NCBI RefSeq assembly: GCF_035556675.1
Contig: NZ_DATMFZ010000076.1
Span: forward strand, 9,237 to 73,236
DNA length: 64,000 bases
Source: Geminicoccus sp035556675
GTDB lineage: Bacteria; Pseudomonadota; Alphaproteobacteria; Geminicoccales; Geminicoccaceae
Direction: 5' to 3'
The notes beneath the pieces were generated by a model. It saw nothing but the letters and a program-made list of their open reading frames with translations. It made no database searches and was not told where the DNA came from. This document shows positions 55,595 through 64,000 of this stretch, in pieces; the first letter of the stretch is position 1, and the number at the start of each line of letters is the position of its first letter. Both the position numbers and the translations under genes were made by a program.

Positions 55595-56221
55595 TCAGTC
55601 GAGCTTGGGATAGCCGAACATCTGCGGGTCGCGCCAGACGAACCGGTCCGGATCGATGCGCTGGTTGATCTGGACGTCGGACAGGGTCACCACGGTGCGC
55701 GTGCCGCCCGGATCCAGGACCGTCCAGCGACGCAGCTCGACCGGTTTCTCCGCGAACACGAGCTGCACCGAGCCCTGGTCCTCCGCCCCCTTGCGGAACG
55801 CCTCGATCACGATCTCGCCGCCGGCCGATGCCACGTCGCGGATCAGCACTTCCTGGCCGAAGTTCGGGTCCTCCGAGAGGAGGAAGCCGATCGGGGTCTG
55901 GGCCACCGGGATGTAGTTCACCTGCTTGGTCTTGGCGTCATAGAACACCAGCCGCCAGTCGGAGGTGACCAGCAGGATCTGGGCCGGAGGATCGTACTGC
56001 ATCCGCATCTGGCCCGGGCGCCTGATCCAGAGCCGGCCGGTGCTGAGCGTGCCGTCGGGTGCCACCTGCACGAAAGTGGCGGTGAGCGACTCCAGGCCCC
56101 GCATCCACTGGGTGACGCGATCGACCAGGGCCTGCTGCTGGCTGGACAGGGCAGCCCGTGCCAGGCCGGGGAGGGTGGCGCCCACCAGCAGCGTCGAAAG
56201 AAGCAGACGGCGTGAGGTCAA
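55595..56221 (-). CDS. lolA: Outer-membrane lipoprotein carrier LolA
   Basis: 208 residues with a signal peptide (cleaved near 22). LolA barrel: 'YLRGLESLTATFVQVAPDGTLSTGRLWIRRPGQMRMQYDPP' in parts (about 39-80), 'LRLVFYD'-type strands and 'GTRTVVTLSDVQINQ'. Ferries lipoproteins such as Pal from LolCDE to the outer membrane. It follows ftsK by 24 bp, a conserved order. Confidence 0.94.
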   Translation of the reverse strand: MTSRRLLLSTLLVGATLPGLARAALSSQQQALVDRVTQWMRGLESLTATFVQVAPDGTLSTGRLWIRRPGQMRMQYDPPAQILLVTSDWRLVFYDAKTKQVNYIPVAQTPIGFLLSEDPNFGQEVLIRDVASAGGEIVIEAFRKGAEDQGSVQLVFAEKPVELRRWTVLDPGGTRTVVTLSDVQINQRIDPDRFVWRDPQMFGYPKLD

Positions 56222-56245
56222 GTTTCGTCCTTCCCCGGAGGGCGG

Positions 56246-58909
56246 TCAGAAGTCGGTCGGCTCGTCGCCGTCCACCCCGCCGCGCCCCATCAAGACCTGG
56301 CGGCGCCCGACATGGTCGGCCGGACTGATCAGGCGATCCTGCTCCATCCGTTCGATCAGCTTGGCCGCCGTGTTGTAGCCGATGTTCAGCTTGCGCTGCA
56401 GGTAAGATGTGGAGGCCTTGCCGTCTCGGGCAACGACCTTCACCGCTTCCTGATACATCGAATCGCCGCTGTCGCCGCCCCCAAACATGGCGCCCTGGGC
56501 AGCACCCTCGCCGCCGGCGCCGCCGCTCTCGTCGCCGCCGGCCTCGTCGGTCACCGCATCGACATAGTCGGGCTCGCCCTGGGTCTTCAGATGCTTCACC
56601 ACCCGGGCCACGTCGTCGTCGGTGACCAGGGGGCCGTGGATGCGCATGATCCGGTCGCCCGGCATCATGAACAGCATGTCGCCCTGGCCCAGCAGCTGCT
56701 CCGCACCCGGTTCGCCCAGGATGGTGCGGCTGTCGATCTTGGAGGAGACCCGGAAGCTGATCCTAGATGGCAGGTTCGCCTTGATCACGCCGGTGAGCAC
56801 GTCGACCGAGGGGCGCTGGGTGGCGACGATCAGGTGGATGCCGGCGGCACGGGCCTTCTGCGAGAGGCGCTGGATCGCGTTCTCGATCTCCTTGCCGGCG
56901 GTGAGCATCAAATCGGCGACCTCGTCGACGATCACCACGATCAGCGGCAGGGCCTTCATCTCGATCGGCTGGTCTTCGAACACCGGCGAGCCGGTGTTCG
57001 GGTCGAAGCCGGTGCGCACCCGGCGGCTGAGCTGCTCGCCCTGCGCCTTGGCCGCCTCGATCCGGCGGTTGAACGCGAAGATGTCGCGCACGCCCAGGTG
57101 CGACATCAGCCGGTAGCGCTCGTCCATCTGCCGGACGACCCATTTCAGCGCCACCACCGCCTTGCCGGGCTCGGTGACGACCGGGGCCAGGAGATGCGGG
57201 ATGTGGTCGTAGACCGACAGCTCGATCACCTTGGGGTCGATCATGATGATCCGGCACTGCGTGGGCGTCAGCCGGTAGAGCAGCGACAGGATCATGCCGT
57301 TGATCGCGACCGACTTGCCGGCCCCGGTGGTGCCCGCGATCAGGAGATGCGGCATCCGGGCGAGGTCGACCATGATCGGCTTGCCCGAGATGTCCTTGCC
57401 CAGCGCCAGGGCCAGGCGGGCCGAGGTCTCGGTGAACTGCGGGCTGTCCAGCAGCTCCTTCAGGTAGACGGTCTCGCGCACGTCGTTGGGCAGCTCGACG
57501 CCGATCACGTTGCGCCCCGGCACGGTAGCGACGCGGACGGACAGCGCACAGAGGGAGCGGGCGATGTCGTCGGCGAGGCTGATGACCCGGGCAGCACGGG
57601 TGCCGGGGGCGGGCTCCAGCTCGTAGAGCGTCACCACCGGGCCGGGCTTGGCATCGGTGATCTCGCCGCGCACGCCGAAATCGTCGAGCACGGTCTCGAG
57701 CTGGCGGCTGGTCTCGTGCAGCTTTTCCCGGGTGATCCCGGCCCCGGGCTTCTGCCTGGGCGGGGTCAGGTACTCCAGGTCCGGCAGCTCGAAATCCTCG
57801 CCGACTGGTGCCTGCAGGCGCGGCTGGGAAGGGCGTGGCGGTGCGGGCGGCGCGCTACGTGGTGGCGAAGGGGGAGCGGCCGGCCGTTCCGGCTCGGGCC
57901 GCAACGCGCGGACCGGTGGCGCCGGCTCCGGCTCGAACCCGTCGTCCTCGGATTCGTCGAATTCCTCCTCGTCGGGCAAGGCGGCCACGGCCGGTCGCTG
58001 CCGCTCCTCACGCACCGGCGCCGGGTTGGGGCGGGGGCGCCGCTCCCGGGGCGGCTGCTGTTCCAGCTCCTCCGGCTCGTCGGGCAACGGTGCTGCCCGC
58101 CGTGCGACCGGGCGGCGCGGGCGGGCGACGGTCTCGGGTTCGTTTCGCTGGAACAGCTGCATGGCACGGCCGGCCAGGGCGGCAGCCTGCTGGCGCAGCG
58201 GTGCCGCCAGCCGGGTCAGCATGCCAGGACCTTCCGGCTCGTCGTCATCGGCCAGGGCGACCCGGCGCCGCGGCCGCTCGGGTTCGTTTCGCAAACCGGT
58301 GGCGCCAGTGCCACGGCCGGCCCGCCCGCCGCTCGCCAGCCCGAGCAGCGTCCAGCCGCCCTCGACGATCTGCACGCCGAAGGCGAGCAGGCCCGCGACG
58401 AGCGTCACGATCACTGCGATCCAGCCATAAAGGGCGCCGCCCAGGTTGGGCTGCAGGTTCTCGTACAGGAACCGGCCGACAAAGCCGCCGAGCCCCACCC
58501 GCAGCGGCCAGCTCGCAGCGTCGGGCTGGGGCTGGGTGGCGAGAAAGGCGCAGAAGCCCAGGAGCGCCAGCGGCAGGGCGGTGGCAGCCAGCCAGGCACC
58601 CCGGAACGGCTTGTCCGCGATCAGCCGGATGCCCCAGGCGGCGAACACCAGGATCGGCAGCCAGACCGCCACGCCGAACAGCTGGAGCATCAGGTCGGCG
58701 GTATAGGCGCCGAACAGGTCGAGCGGGTTGACCGGGGCGGCCGTGGTCGCGGTGTTGAACGAGGGATCGGCCGGATCGAAGCCCCAGACCGCGATGGCGA
58801 GCAGTGCCGCCACGCCCAGCCAGACAATGCCCAGCACCAGGCGTCGCGCGGTGGCGAACAGGCTGGCGAACGGGCGTTCCTGGTCCAGCCGTCCCAGCAT
58901 CGCGGCCAT
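56246..58909 (-). CDS. ftsK: DNA translocase FtsK
   Basis: 887 residues from the ATG at 58909. Four N-terminal membrane helices (about 20-190), a disordered Pro/Arg/Glu-rich linker (about 215-415), then the motor. Walker A 'GTTGAGKS' near 527, Walker B 'LIVVIVDEVADLML' and 'ATQRPSVDVLTGVIKANLPSRI'. The C-terminal gamma winged helix 'NIGYNTAAKLIERMEQD' reads KOPS. Couples chromosome dimer resolution to division. Confidence 0.97.
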   Translation of the reverse strand: MAAMLGRLDQERPFASLFATARRLVLGIVWLGVAALLAIAVWGFDPADPSFNTATTAAPVNPLDLFGAYTADLMLQLFGVAVWLPILVFAAWGIRLIADKPFRGAWLAATALPLALLGFCAFLATQPQPDAASWPLRVGLGGFVGRFLYENLQPNLGGALYGWIAVIVTLVAGLLAFGVQIVEGGWTLLGLASGGRAGRGTGATGLRNEPERPRRRVALADDDEPEGPGMLTRLAAPLRQQAAALAGRAMQLFQRNEPETVARPRRPVARRAAPLPDEPEELEQQPPRERRPRPNPAPVREERQRPAVAALPDEEEFDESEDDGFEPEPAPPVRALRPEPERPAAPPSPPRSAPPAPPRPSQPRLQAPVGEDFELPDLEYLTPPRQKPGAGITREKLHETSRQLETVLDDFGVRGEITDAKPGPVVTLYELEPAPGTRAARVISLADDIARSLCALSVRVATVPGRNVIGVELPNDVRETVYLKELLDSPQFTETSARLALALGKDISGKPIMVDLARMPHLLIAGTTGAGKSVAINGMILSLLYRLTPTQCRIIMIDPKVIELSVYDHIPHLLAPVVTEPGKAVVALKWVVRQMDERYRLMSHLGVRDIFAFNRRIEAAKAQGEQLSRRVRTGFDPNTGSPVFEDQPIEMKALPLIVVIVDEVADLMLTAGKEIENAIQRLSQKARAAGIHLIVATQRPSVDVLTGVIKANLPSRISFRVSSKIDSRTILGEPGAEQLLGQGDMLFMMPGDRIMRIHGPLVTDDDVARVVKHLKTQGEPDYVDAVTDEAGGDESGGAGGEGAAQGAMFGGGDSGDSMYQEAVKVVARDGKASTSYLQRKLNIGYNTAAKLIERMEQDRLISPADHVGRRQVLMGRGGVDGDEPTDF

Positions 58910-58910
58910 G

Positions 58911-60140
58911 TCAGCGTCCCTTGGCAAGTGCGGCACTGTCCGGCCGTGCGGTTTCGGCCGGCGGGGCGAGGGTGGCGACGAACCGGTCGAGCGCTTCGGC
59001 GGTCGTGTCGAGCCCATGGACCAGGGCCAGGCGCACATAGGCGCTGGAGATCGGTTCCGGGCCGTCCAGATAGGCGCCGGGCAGCACCTTCAGCCCGGCC
59101 TCCGTCCACAGCCGGCTGGCTGCCGCCACGCCATCACCTACGTCCAGCCAGAGAAAGAAGCCGGCAGGTGGGCGGAAGAAGCCGAACCGGCCGGTCAGGC
59201 GCTGCTCGGCCAGGTCGAATTTCTGCCGGTAGAGCGCGCGGTTGGCCTCGACATGGGCCTCGTCGTTCCACAAGGCCTCGGCCGCTGCCATCAGCGGCAG
59301 GGGCTGGACCGGTGCCGCATAGGCACGCAGCTTGGTGAATGCACGGATCAGGGCCGGGTCGCCCGCGACGAAGCCCGAGCGCAGGCCGGCGGCATTCGAG
59401 CGCTTGCTGAGCGACTGGAACACGAGCAGCCGCTCGAGGCTGCCGGTGTCGTTCAGCGCCACGTCCAGCCCGGATGGTGGCGGTACCTGGTCCCACAGCT
59501 CCGAATAGCACTCGTCCAGGAACAGGACGAAGCCGTGCTGGCGGGCCAGCGTCAGGGCGCGGGCCAGATAGGCCCGGTCGGCCACCGCACCCTGCGGGTT
59601 GGCCGGCGTGCACAGGTAGAAGGCGACTGTCCGCGCCAGCGTCTCGGCCGGAATGGCGTCCAGGTCCGGCAAAAAGCCGGTCGCAGCGGTGGCCGGCAGC
59701 AGCACCGGCTCGGCGCCGGCCATGGCAGCGGCACCATAATAGACCGCGTAGAACGGGGTCGGCATCAGCACGGCCGGCCGGCTGCGCCCGGCCCGGTCCA
59801 CCGCGAGCTGGGCCGCCAGATAGAGCGCCTCCTTGGTGCCGGCCACCGGCAGGACATGGCGGTCGGGATCGAGGGCCGCCTCGGGCAGGCCGCCGCGCCG
59901 GGAGGCCCAGCCCGCCACGGCCTGGCGGAAGGACGGGGTGCCGGTGGGGGGCGGGTAGCGGTTCCAGCTGGCGGCGTGGCGGGCCACGGTCTCGGCCAGG
60001 ATCGGCGGCACGGGGTGCTGCGGCTCGCCGATGCCAAGGTCCAGGACCGGCCGGCCAGCCAGCGGGGCCCGGTCGGCGAGCAGCCCGGCGAGGCGTCGGA
60101 ACGGAAATTCGCCGAGGCGGTCGAGACGGGACCCGTGCAT
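58911..60140 (-). CDS. PLP aminotransferase class I, probably DapC-type
   Basis: 409 residues from the ATG at 60140. Fold type I: 'LDLGIGEPQHPVP', 'VAGTKEALYLAAQL', 'CTPANPQGAV', 'LFLDECYSELWD' and the PLP lysine in 'QSLSKRSNAAGLRSGFVAG' (about 246). The closest known group next to ftsK in alphaproteobacteria is succinyldiaminopimelate aminotransferase, which would supply diaminopimelate for cell wall and lysine. The stop lies one base from the ftsK start. Confidence 0.9.
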   Translation of the reverse strand: MHGSRLDRLGEFPFRRLAGLLADRAPLAGRPVLDLGIGEPQHPVPPILAETVARHAASWNRYPPPTGTPSFRQAVAGWASRRGGLPEAALDPDRHVLPVAGTKEALYLAAQLAVDRAGRSRPAVLMPTPFYAVYYGAAAMAGAEPVLLPATAATGFLPDLDAIPAETLARTVAFYLCTPANPQGAVADRAYLARALTLARQHGFVLFLDECYSELWDQVPPPSGLDVALNDTGSLERLLVFQSLSKRSNAAGLRSGFVAGDPALIRAFTKLRAYAAPVQPLPLMAAAEALWNDEAHVEANRALYRQKFDLAEQRLTGRFGFFRPPAGFFLWLDVGDGVAAASRLWTEAGLKVLPGAYLDGPEPISSAYVRLALVHGLDTTAEALDRFVATLAPPAETARPDSAALAKGR

Positions 60141-60415
60141 CTTGATGAACAATTCCTACATGGTGTTCAGGCCTGGAAGAGAGAGTTAACATCCAGGGCC
60201 AAGCCGCCGCAACGCCGCAGGAAAACGCGCTGCCGCCGGGGTGCCCGCCTGTGGCGATCTTCCCGCACCAGGAGAGTGTGGGCACTTGGAAGCACGCGGC
60301 GGTTTTGCGCCTGGCGCAAGCCGACCGGGCTTGGCCGCAGGATGGGTTGCGCCCGGTCGCGTGCTGCGGCCACAAGTGGAGGCCGCCACTAAAGCGCAGC
60401 CTGGACTCAGCCACC

Positions 60416-62173
60416 GTGCATCATGACGTTCCCTTGATCGCCACCGTCGCGATGGCCTTCGTGCTGGCGTTCGCCTTCGGCTTTCTGGCCAACCGGCTGC
60501 GCCTGCCGCCGCTGGTCGGCTATCTGGTGGCGGGCGTCATGGCCGGGCCGTTCTCGCCGGGCTTCGTCGCCGACGCGGCGCTTTCGGCGCAGCTGGCCGA
60601 AATGGGCGTGATCCTGCTGATGTTCGGGGTGGGGCTGCATTTCTCCGCAGGCGACCTGATGGCGGTGCGCTGGGTCGCGATACCGGGTGCGGTCGGCCAG
60701 ATCCTGGTCGCGACGCTCATGGGCGTGGGCTTGGCGATGGCCTGGGGCTGGAGCCTGGGTGCCGGGGTGGTGTTCGGGCTCAGCCTGTCGGTCGCCAGCA
60801 CGGTCGTGCTGCTGCGTGCCCTGGAGGAACGCAACGCGCTGGCGACCCCGAACGGCCGGATCGCGGTCGGCTGGCTGATCGTCGAGGATCTGGCCATGGT
60901 CCTCACCCTGGTGCTGCTGCCGGCGTTCGCCGAGCTGCTGGGCGGCCATGCCGACGGACACGGCACGGCGACCGGCGGCGGCCTGCTCTGGTCGATCCTC
61001 CTCACGCTCGGCAAGGTCGCGGCCTTCGTGGCGCTGGCGGTGATGCTGGGGCCGAAGCTGGTGCCCTGGCTGCTGCGCCAGGTCGCCCGGACCGGCTCGC
61101 GCGAGCTGTTCACCCTTTCGGTGCTGGCCGTGGCCCTGGGTATCGCCTACGGCTCGGCCACCATTTTCGGCGTGTCGTTCGCGCTCGGCGCCTTCTTCGC
61201 GGGCGTGGTCCTGAGCGAGTCCGACTTCAGCCACCGCGCGGCCGCGGACTCGCTGCCCTTGCAGGATGCGTTCGCGATCCTGTTCTTCGTGTCGGTGGGG
61301 ATGCTGTTCGACCCCTTCGTGCTGGTGGAGCAGCCACTCAAGGTGCTGGCGGTCCTCCTGGTGATCACGCTCGGCAAGTCGCTGGCGGCGTTCGCCATCG
61401 TCCAGCTGCTGGGCTATCCCGTCGGCACCGCTCTCACCGTCTCGGCCAGCCTGGCGCAGATCGGCGAGTTCTCCTTCATCCTGGCCGGGCTCGGCCTCAG
61501 CATGGGGCTGCTCCCGGAGGAGGGGCAGGACCTGATCCTGGCCGGCGCCCTGCTCTCCATCACCCTCAACTCGGTCTGCTTCATGGGCGCCGACTGGCTG
61601 CGGGAACGGGGGCGGGCGCGCTTTCCCGCCTGGTTCGACGAGTTCGGCAAGGACCGCCAGCTCGGCCTGCAGGGCCAGCTCGATGAGCTGCGCCGCAAGA
61701 GCCAGGCTCGGGAGGAAGCGCGCTCCCTGCAGATCACCAGCCTGATCGAGCGCTTCCCGATCTTCGCCGACCTCGACCAGGCGGGCCGGGAGGACCTGCT
61801 CATGCTGTTCCGGCCGCGCACCGCCCAGCCGGGCGAGCGGATCATCCGGGTGGGCGACCGGCCGGATGCCGCTTACTTCATCACCTCGGGCACCGTGCTG
61901 GTGCGGGTGAGCGGCCAGGACATCCGGCTGGGCCCGGGCGAGTTCTTCGGCGAGATGGCGCTCTTGAGCGGCCGGCGCCGTACGGCCGACGTGACTGCAC
62001 TGGACTACTGCCAGTTCCAGACCCTGGAGCAGCGCGACTTCCGGCAGTTCGTCAGCCACCATCCCGAACTGCGCCAGAAGCTGCTGGAGCTGGTCCGCCA
62101 GCGCACTGAGATGAACCGGCAGGCAGCGGCGGCCCAGGCCGAGCCGGTCCCGGCCCTGCCGGCGCAGGGCTAG
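60416..62173 (+). CDS. YbaL/KefB-type cation:proton antiporter with cNMP-binding domain
   Basis: 585 residues. The GTG at 60416 is chosen because the 'HHDVPLIATVAMAF' N-terminus is the family start; an upstream ATG at 60251 is in low-similarity sequence. About twelve membrane helices (residues 5-395, CPA2 family; 'LPPLVGYLVAGVMAGPFSPGF', 'GVILLMFGVGLHFS'). Then, instead of the TrkA-N domain of YbaL, a cyclic-nucleotide-binding domain (about 442-560) with the phosphate cassette 'FFGEMALLSGRRRTADV'. Likely exchanges K or Na for protons under nucleotide control. Confidence 0.9.
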   Translation: MHHDVPLIATVAMAFVLAFAFGFLANRLRLPPLVGYLVAGVMAGPFSPGFVADAALSAQLAEMGVILLMFGVGLHFSAGDLMAVRWVAIPGAVGQILVATLMGVGLAMAWGWSLGAGVVFGLSLSVASTVVLLRALEERNALATPNGRIAVGWLIVEDLAMVLTLVLLPAFAELLGGHADGHGTATGGGLLWSILLTLGKVAAFVALAVMLGPKLVPWLLRQVARTGSRELFTLSVLAVALGIAYGSATIFGVSFALGAFFAGVVLSESDFSHRAAADSLPLQDAFAILFFVSVGMLFDPFVLVEQPLKVLAVLLVITLGKSLAAFAIVQLLGYPVGTALTVSASLAQIGEFSFILAGLGLSMGLLPEEGQDLILAGALLSITLNSVCFMGADWLRERGRARFPAWFDEFGKDRQLGLQGQLDELRRKSQAREEARSLQITSLIERFPIFADLDQAGREDLLMLFRPRTAQPGERIIRVGDRPDAAYFITSGTVLVRVSGQDIRLGPGEFFGEMALLSGRRRTADVTALDYCQFQTLEQRDFRQFVSHHPELRQKLLELVRQRTEMNRQAAAAQAEPVPALPAQG

Positions 62174-62202
62174 GCAAAGGGTGGTGGCGCCGGGAATGCC
62201 GC

Positions 62203-62230
62203 TTGACCCATCGGTTTTTGTACGTACATT
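62203..62230 (+). promoter_or_regulatory. Promoter and palindromic operator of brnTA
   Basis: TTGACC (62203-62208), 16 bp, TACATT (62225-62230). The perfect palindrome TGTACGTACA (62219-62228) overlaps the -10 region, where the BrnA antitoxin would repress the operon. The transcript would begin at or very near the toxin ATG, so the message may be nearly leaderless. Confidence 0.45.
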
Positions 62231-62236
62231 TATTTG

Positions 62237-62518
62237 ATGCGGTTCAGCTGCGATCCGGCGAAGGACGCGTCGAACCTCGTCAAGCACGGCATCGGCCTGC
62301 TGGCGGCGGCGCAGCTGGACTGGGACGTGATGCTGGTGATGCCGGACGAGCGGCGCGACTATGGCGAACTGCGGGAGATCGGCTACGCACCCATGGACGG
62401 CAGGCTCTACTGCGTCGTGTTCACCCGCCGCGGCGACGTCCTGCACGTCATCAGCCTGCGCAAGGCCAATCTGAGGGAGTTCAGGCGCTATGAAGCGCAA
62501 GCTGCTGCCACCGAGTGA
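62237..62518 (+). CDS. brnT: BrnT-family ribonuclease toxin
   Basis: 93 residues from the ATG at 62237. 'CDPAKDASNLVKHGI', 'DYGELREIGYAPMDGRLYCVVFTRRG' and 'HVISLRKANLREFRRYE' are the classic BrnT landmarks, a RelE-like fold that cleaves RNA. The gene overlaps the antitoxin start by 29 bp. Family members are bacteriostatic until bound by BrnA. Confidence 0.93.
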   Translation: MRFSCDPAKDASNLVKHGIGLLAAAQLDWDVMLVMPDERRDYGELREIGYAPMDGRLYCVVFTRRGDVLHVISLRKANLREFRRYEAQAAATE

Positions 62519-62774
62519 GGCCGAAGACGCCGCCATCAATGCCGCGATCGCGACGGATCCTGACACCTTTGAGTTGTCGGACGAGGAGTTCGCGCGTCTC
62601 AGGCCGTTCAGCCGCGGGCCCGGCCGCCCTGCCGGCAGCGGCCGCAAGGTCCCGGTGACCATGCGGCTGGATGCCGATGTGGTGGCGGCGTTCCGGGCGG
62701 AGGGGAGCGGCTGGCAGACCCGGATGAACGACGCGCTGCGCGAGTGGCTGCGCGAGCATCGCGGCGCAGCGTGA
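62490..62774 (+). CDS. brnA: BrnA-family antitoxin
   Basis: 94 residues. An acidic N-terminus binds the toxin ('DPDTFELSDEEFARLRP'). The ribbon-helix-helix C-terminus ('VPVTMRLDADVVAAFRAEGSGWQTRMNDALREWL' in parts) binds DNA and autoregulates. It looks intact, unlike the pair at 3042-3652. Confidence 0.93.
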   Translation: MKRKLLPPSEAEDAAINAAIATDPDTFELSDEEFARLRPFSRGPGRPAGSGRKVPVTMRLDADVVAAFRAEGSGWQTRMNDALREWLREHRGAA

Positions 62775-62798
62775 GGCAGCGCCCGGACCCATGCCCGG

Positions 62799-63749
62799 CT
62801 AGATCAGCCGGTAGGGGATCCTGGACGTCTTGATAGCGGCATCGGCATCCAGCCGGTAGCCGCGTGCCTTCAGCAGGTCGGCCACTGCGTAGCGGGTGGA
62901 GTCGAGGTAGCGGCAGGGGCCGATGACGACGTCGGTGAGCGGAAGCCTTGGACCGGACGGCGCATCCCCGTCGCCATCGGACGGGTAGGCCAGGGGGATG
63001 TGCCGGGAGATGGTGGCGCGCCGCTGGATGAACTGCATCCGGGCCAAGTCGTCGTCGCGCGCATAGTAGACGATCCGCCACTCGCGCTCGTCGTCGAACT
63101 TCGGGTGCTTCAGGCAGGCGGCGACCGAGGTCAGCGTGCCCAGCCAGCCGGTGGCGAAGCGCTCGGCCCAGGGCTCGCCTGAATCGTCATCGGTACCTTC
63201 CGGGTCCGGGGCGAAATGCTCGCCGGTCCAGTGGATGACATCGTCCAGCAGGGCTCGTTGCCGCTCAGGGTCGTATTCCACCTTGAGCAGGTAGCTGGAC
63301 TGGTGCCGGCTGGCCCCGGCCAGGCATCCGGGATCGAACCCGAGCGCGAACCCGGCCTCGCCCTCGGCATAGCCGCGCCACTGGCTGAGCGAATCGTCAT
63401 CCTCGGTGAACGAGGTGACGTAGACGGACATGGCTTCGGGCCGGAAGCTTTCCAGCCGCTGGATGATCCGCTCGAAGCCGGCCTGCGCGGGCGCATGCCG
63501 GCCGCGCCGCATCGCCTCCCCCAGCCGCTCCCGCAGCAGGCCGAAGGCGTAGGTCATCTCCATGCTGTCGTTCAGGCAGCCGATCTGGCTGGCCAGCAAC
63601 GTGCCGCTGCTGATGATCTTAATAAGCCCATGGCCGTTAGTGTAATGATAGATGGCGCCGTTCGGAAGGCGGGCATGATCTGCCAGGCGACGGACGAGAA
63701 AATCCCGCAGGTTCGATTGTTCTTCTGCAGGCATGTGGTTCGTCCTCAT
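62799..63749 (-). CDS. DUF2971 domain protein
   Basis: 316 residues from the ATG at 63749 (or 63734). DUF2971 pattern: 'YHYTNGHGLIKIISSGTLLAS', 'NDSMEMTYAF', 'TSFTEDDDSLSQWRGYAEGEAGFALGFD' and 'KHPKFDDEREWRIVYY'. The fold is thought to resemble ADP-ribosyltransferases, and members occur in phage-defence neighbourhoods; neither has been shown for this one. Convergent with brnA, forming a possible small defence/accessory islet. Confidence 0.85.
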   Translation of the reverse strand: MRTNHMPAEEQSNLRDFLVRRLADHARLPNGAIYHYTNGHGLIKIISSGTLLASQIGCLNDSMEMTYAFGLLRERLGEAMRRGRHAPAQAGFERIIQRLESFRPEAMSVYVTSFTEDDDSLSQWRGYAEGEAGFALGFDPGCLAGASRHQSSYLLKVEYDPERQRALLDDVIHWTGEHFAPDPEGTDDDSGEPWAERFATGWLGTLTSVAACLKHPKFDDEREWRIVYYARDDDLARMQFIQRRATISRHIPLAYPSDGDGDAPSGPRLPLTDVVIGPCRYLDSTRYAVADLLKARGYRLDADAAIKTSRIPYRLI

Positions 63750-63862
63750 GGGACCGATAGAGCAACCGCCTCCTTAACAGCTGGATCTCCGGCTGGATCC
63801 ACTTGGACGATCGAATCGACGCTGGAGTAAGGGGAGTCTCGTGGCGGCCCCGGTGCCGGCAC

Positions 63863-64000
63863 TCATGCCCGCCCGGGCCATGGCGTGAACGGCAGCCCGA
63901 GCGACGAGGCCACCGCCGCATGGGTCAGCTTGCCGGAATGGACGTTCAGCCCGGCGGCCAGGCCGGGATCCTCGGCCAGCGCCGCCTGCCAGCCCCGGTC
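63863..64000 (-). CDS. ald: Alanine dehydrogenase, C-terminal fragment
   Basis: The last 45 codons; the gene continues beyond the window. 'GLNVHSGKLTHAAVASSLGLPFTPW' (split here) matches the family's C-terminal 'GLNVxxGKVTxxAVAxxLGLPYxP' pattern. Ald converts alanine and NAD to pyruvate, ammonia and NADH. The assignment rests on this short stretch. Confidence 0.85.
   Translation of the reverse strand, partial: DRGWQAALAEDPGLAAGLNVHSGKLTHAAVASSLGLPFTPWPGRA

Noticed and set aside
56312..59338. Plus-strand open frame of about 1000 codons opposite ftsK
   Set aside because: A high-GC shadow; FtsK motifs are on the minus strand.

Overview
The window is GC-rich chromosomal DNA with densely packed genes and many 1-4 bp stop/start overlaps. 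Gene order points to an alphaproteobacterium: rpiB-glyA-nrdR-ribD-ribE-ribB-ribH-nusB-thiL, yebC-ruvCAB-ybgC-tolQRAB-pal-cpoB-tilS-ftsH-folP, and an aminotransferase-ftsK-lolA block. A Rhodospirillales/Geminicoccales-like lineage would fit, but that placement is inference. I saw no rRNA, tRNA, CRISPR array or intact insertion sequence.

Layout. 1-369: 3' end of polA. 476-2919: a secreted NTF2-like protein and an isochorismatase-family hydrolase, divergent from a LysR regulator. 3042-3652: an AbrB/PIN toxin-antitoxin pair with a lesion in each gene. 3786-6729: a PAS/degenerate-GGDEF protein and a puuD-puuA-like pair for gamma-glutamyl-polyamine metabolism. 6807-10994: a membrane cyclase with TPRs, a YHS protein and a multicopper oxidase. 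10995-12561: a non-coding stretch followed by a frameshifted RTX pseudogene. 12678-13718: apaG and an XRE regulator. 13755-20819: the riboflavin/one-carbon operon on the minus strand. 20973-22654: an LLM flavoprotein and a sulfite-oxidase-like molybdoenzyme. 22744-26716: otsB, a GH15 enzyme and otsA for trehalose.

26736-37996 is the main accessory region, a catecholate siderophore locus of enterobactin type. It contains a trilactone-esterase-like hydrolase, a FepB-like binding protein, a YncE-like beta-propeller, an EntE-like DHB-AMP ligase, a free-standing aryl carrier protein, a full-length EntF-like NRPS (C-A-PCP-TE, serine specificity code readable), one FecCD permease and one FepC-like ATPase. 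The 2,3-DHB genes (entCBA), an MbtH protein and a TonB-dependent receptor are not in the window, so they must lie elsewhere or be missing. An AT-rich patch at the divergent promoter resembles the alphaproteobacterial Irr/ICE operator.

38237-51984: a small lipoprotein, a PilZ protein, then yebC-ruvCAB, the Tol-Pal envelope system, tilS, ftsH (with a likely heat-shock promoter) and folP. 52006-60140: a left-handed beta-helix protein, EVE, YciI-like, EamA, GST, YqaA, lolA, ftsK and an aminotransferase. 60416-62173: a KefB/YbaL-type antiporter ending in a cyclic-nucleotide-binding domain. 62237-63749: a BrnTA toxin-antitoxin pair and a DUF2971 protein. 63863-64000: C-terminus of alanine dehydrogenase.
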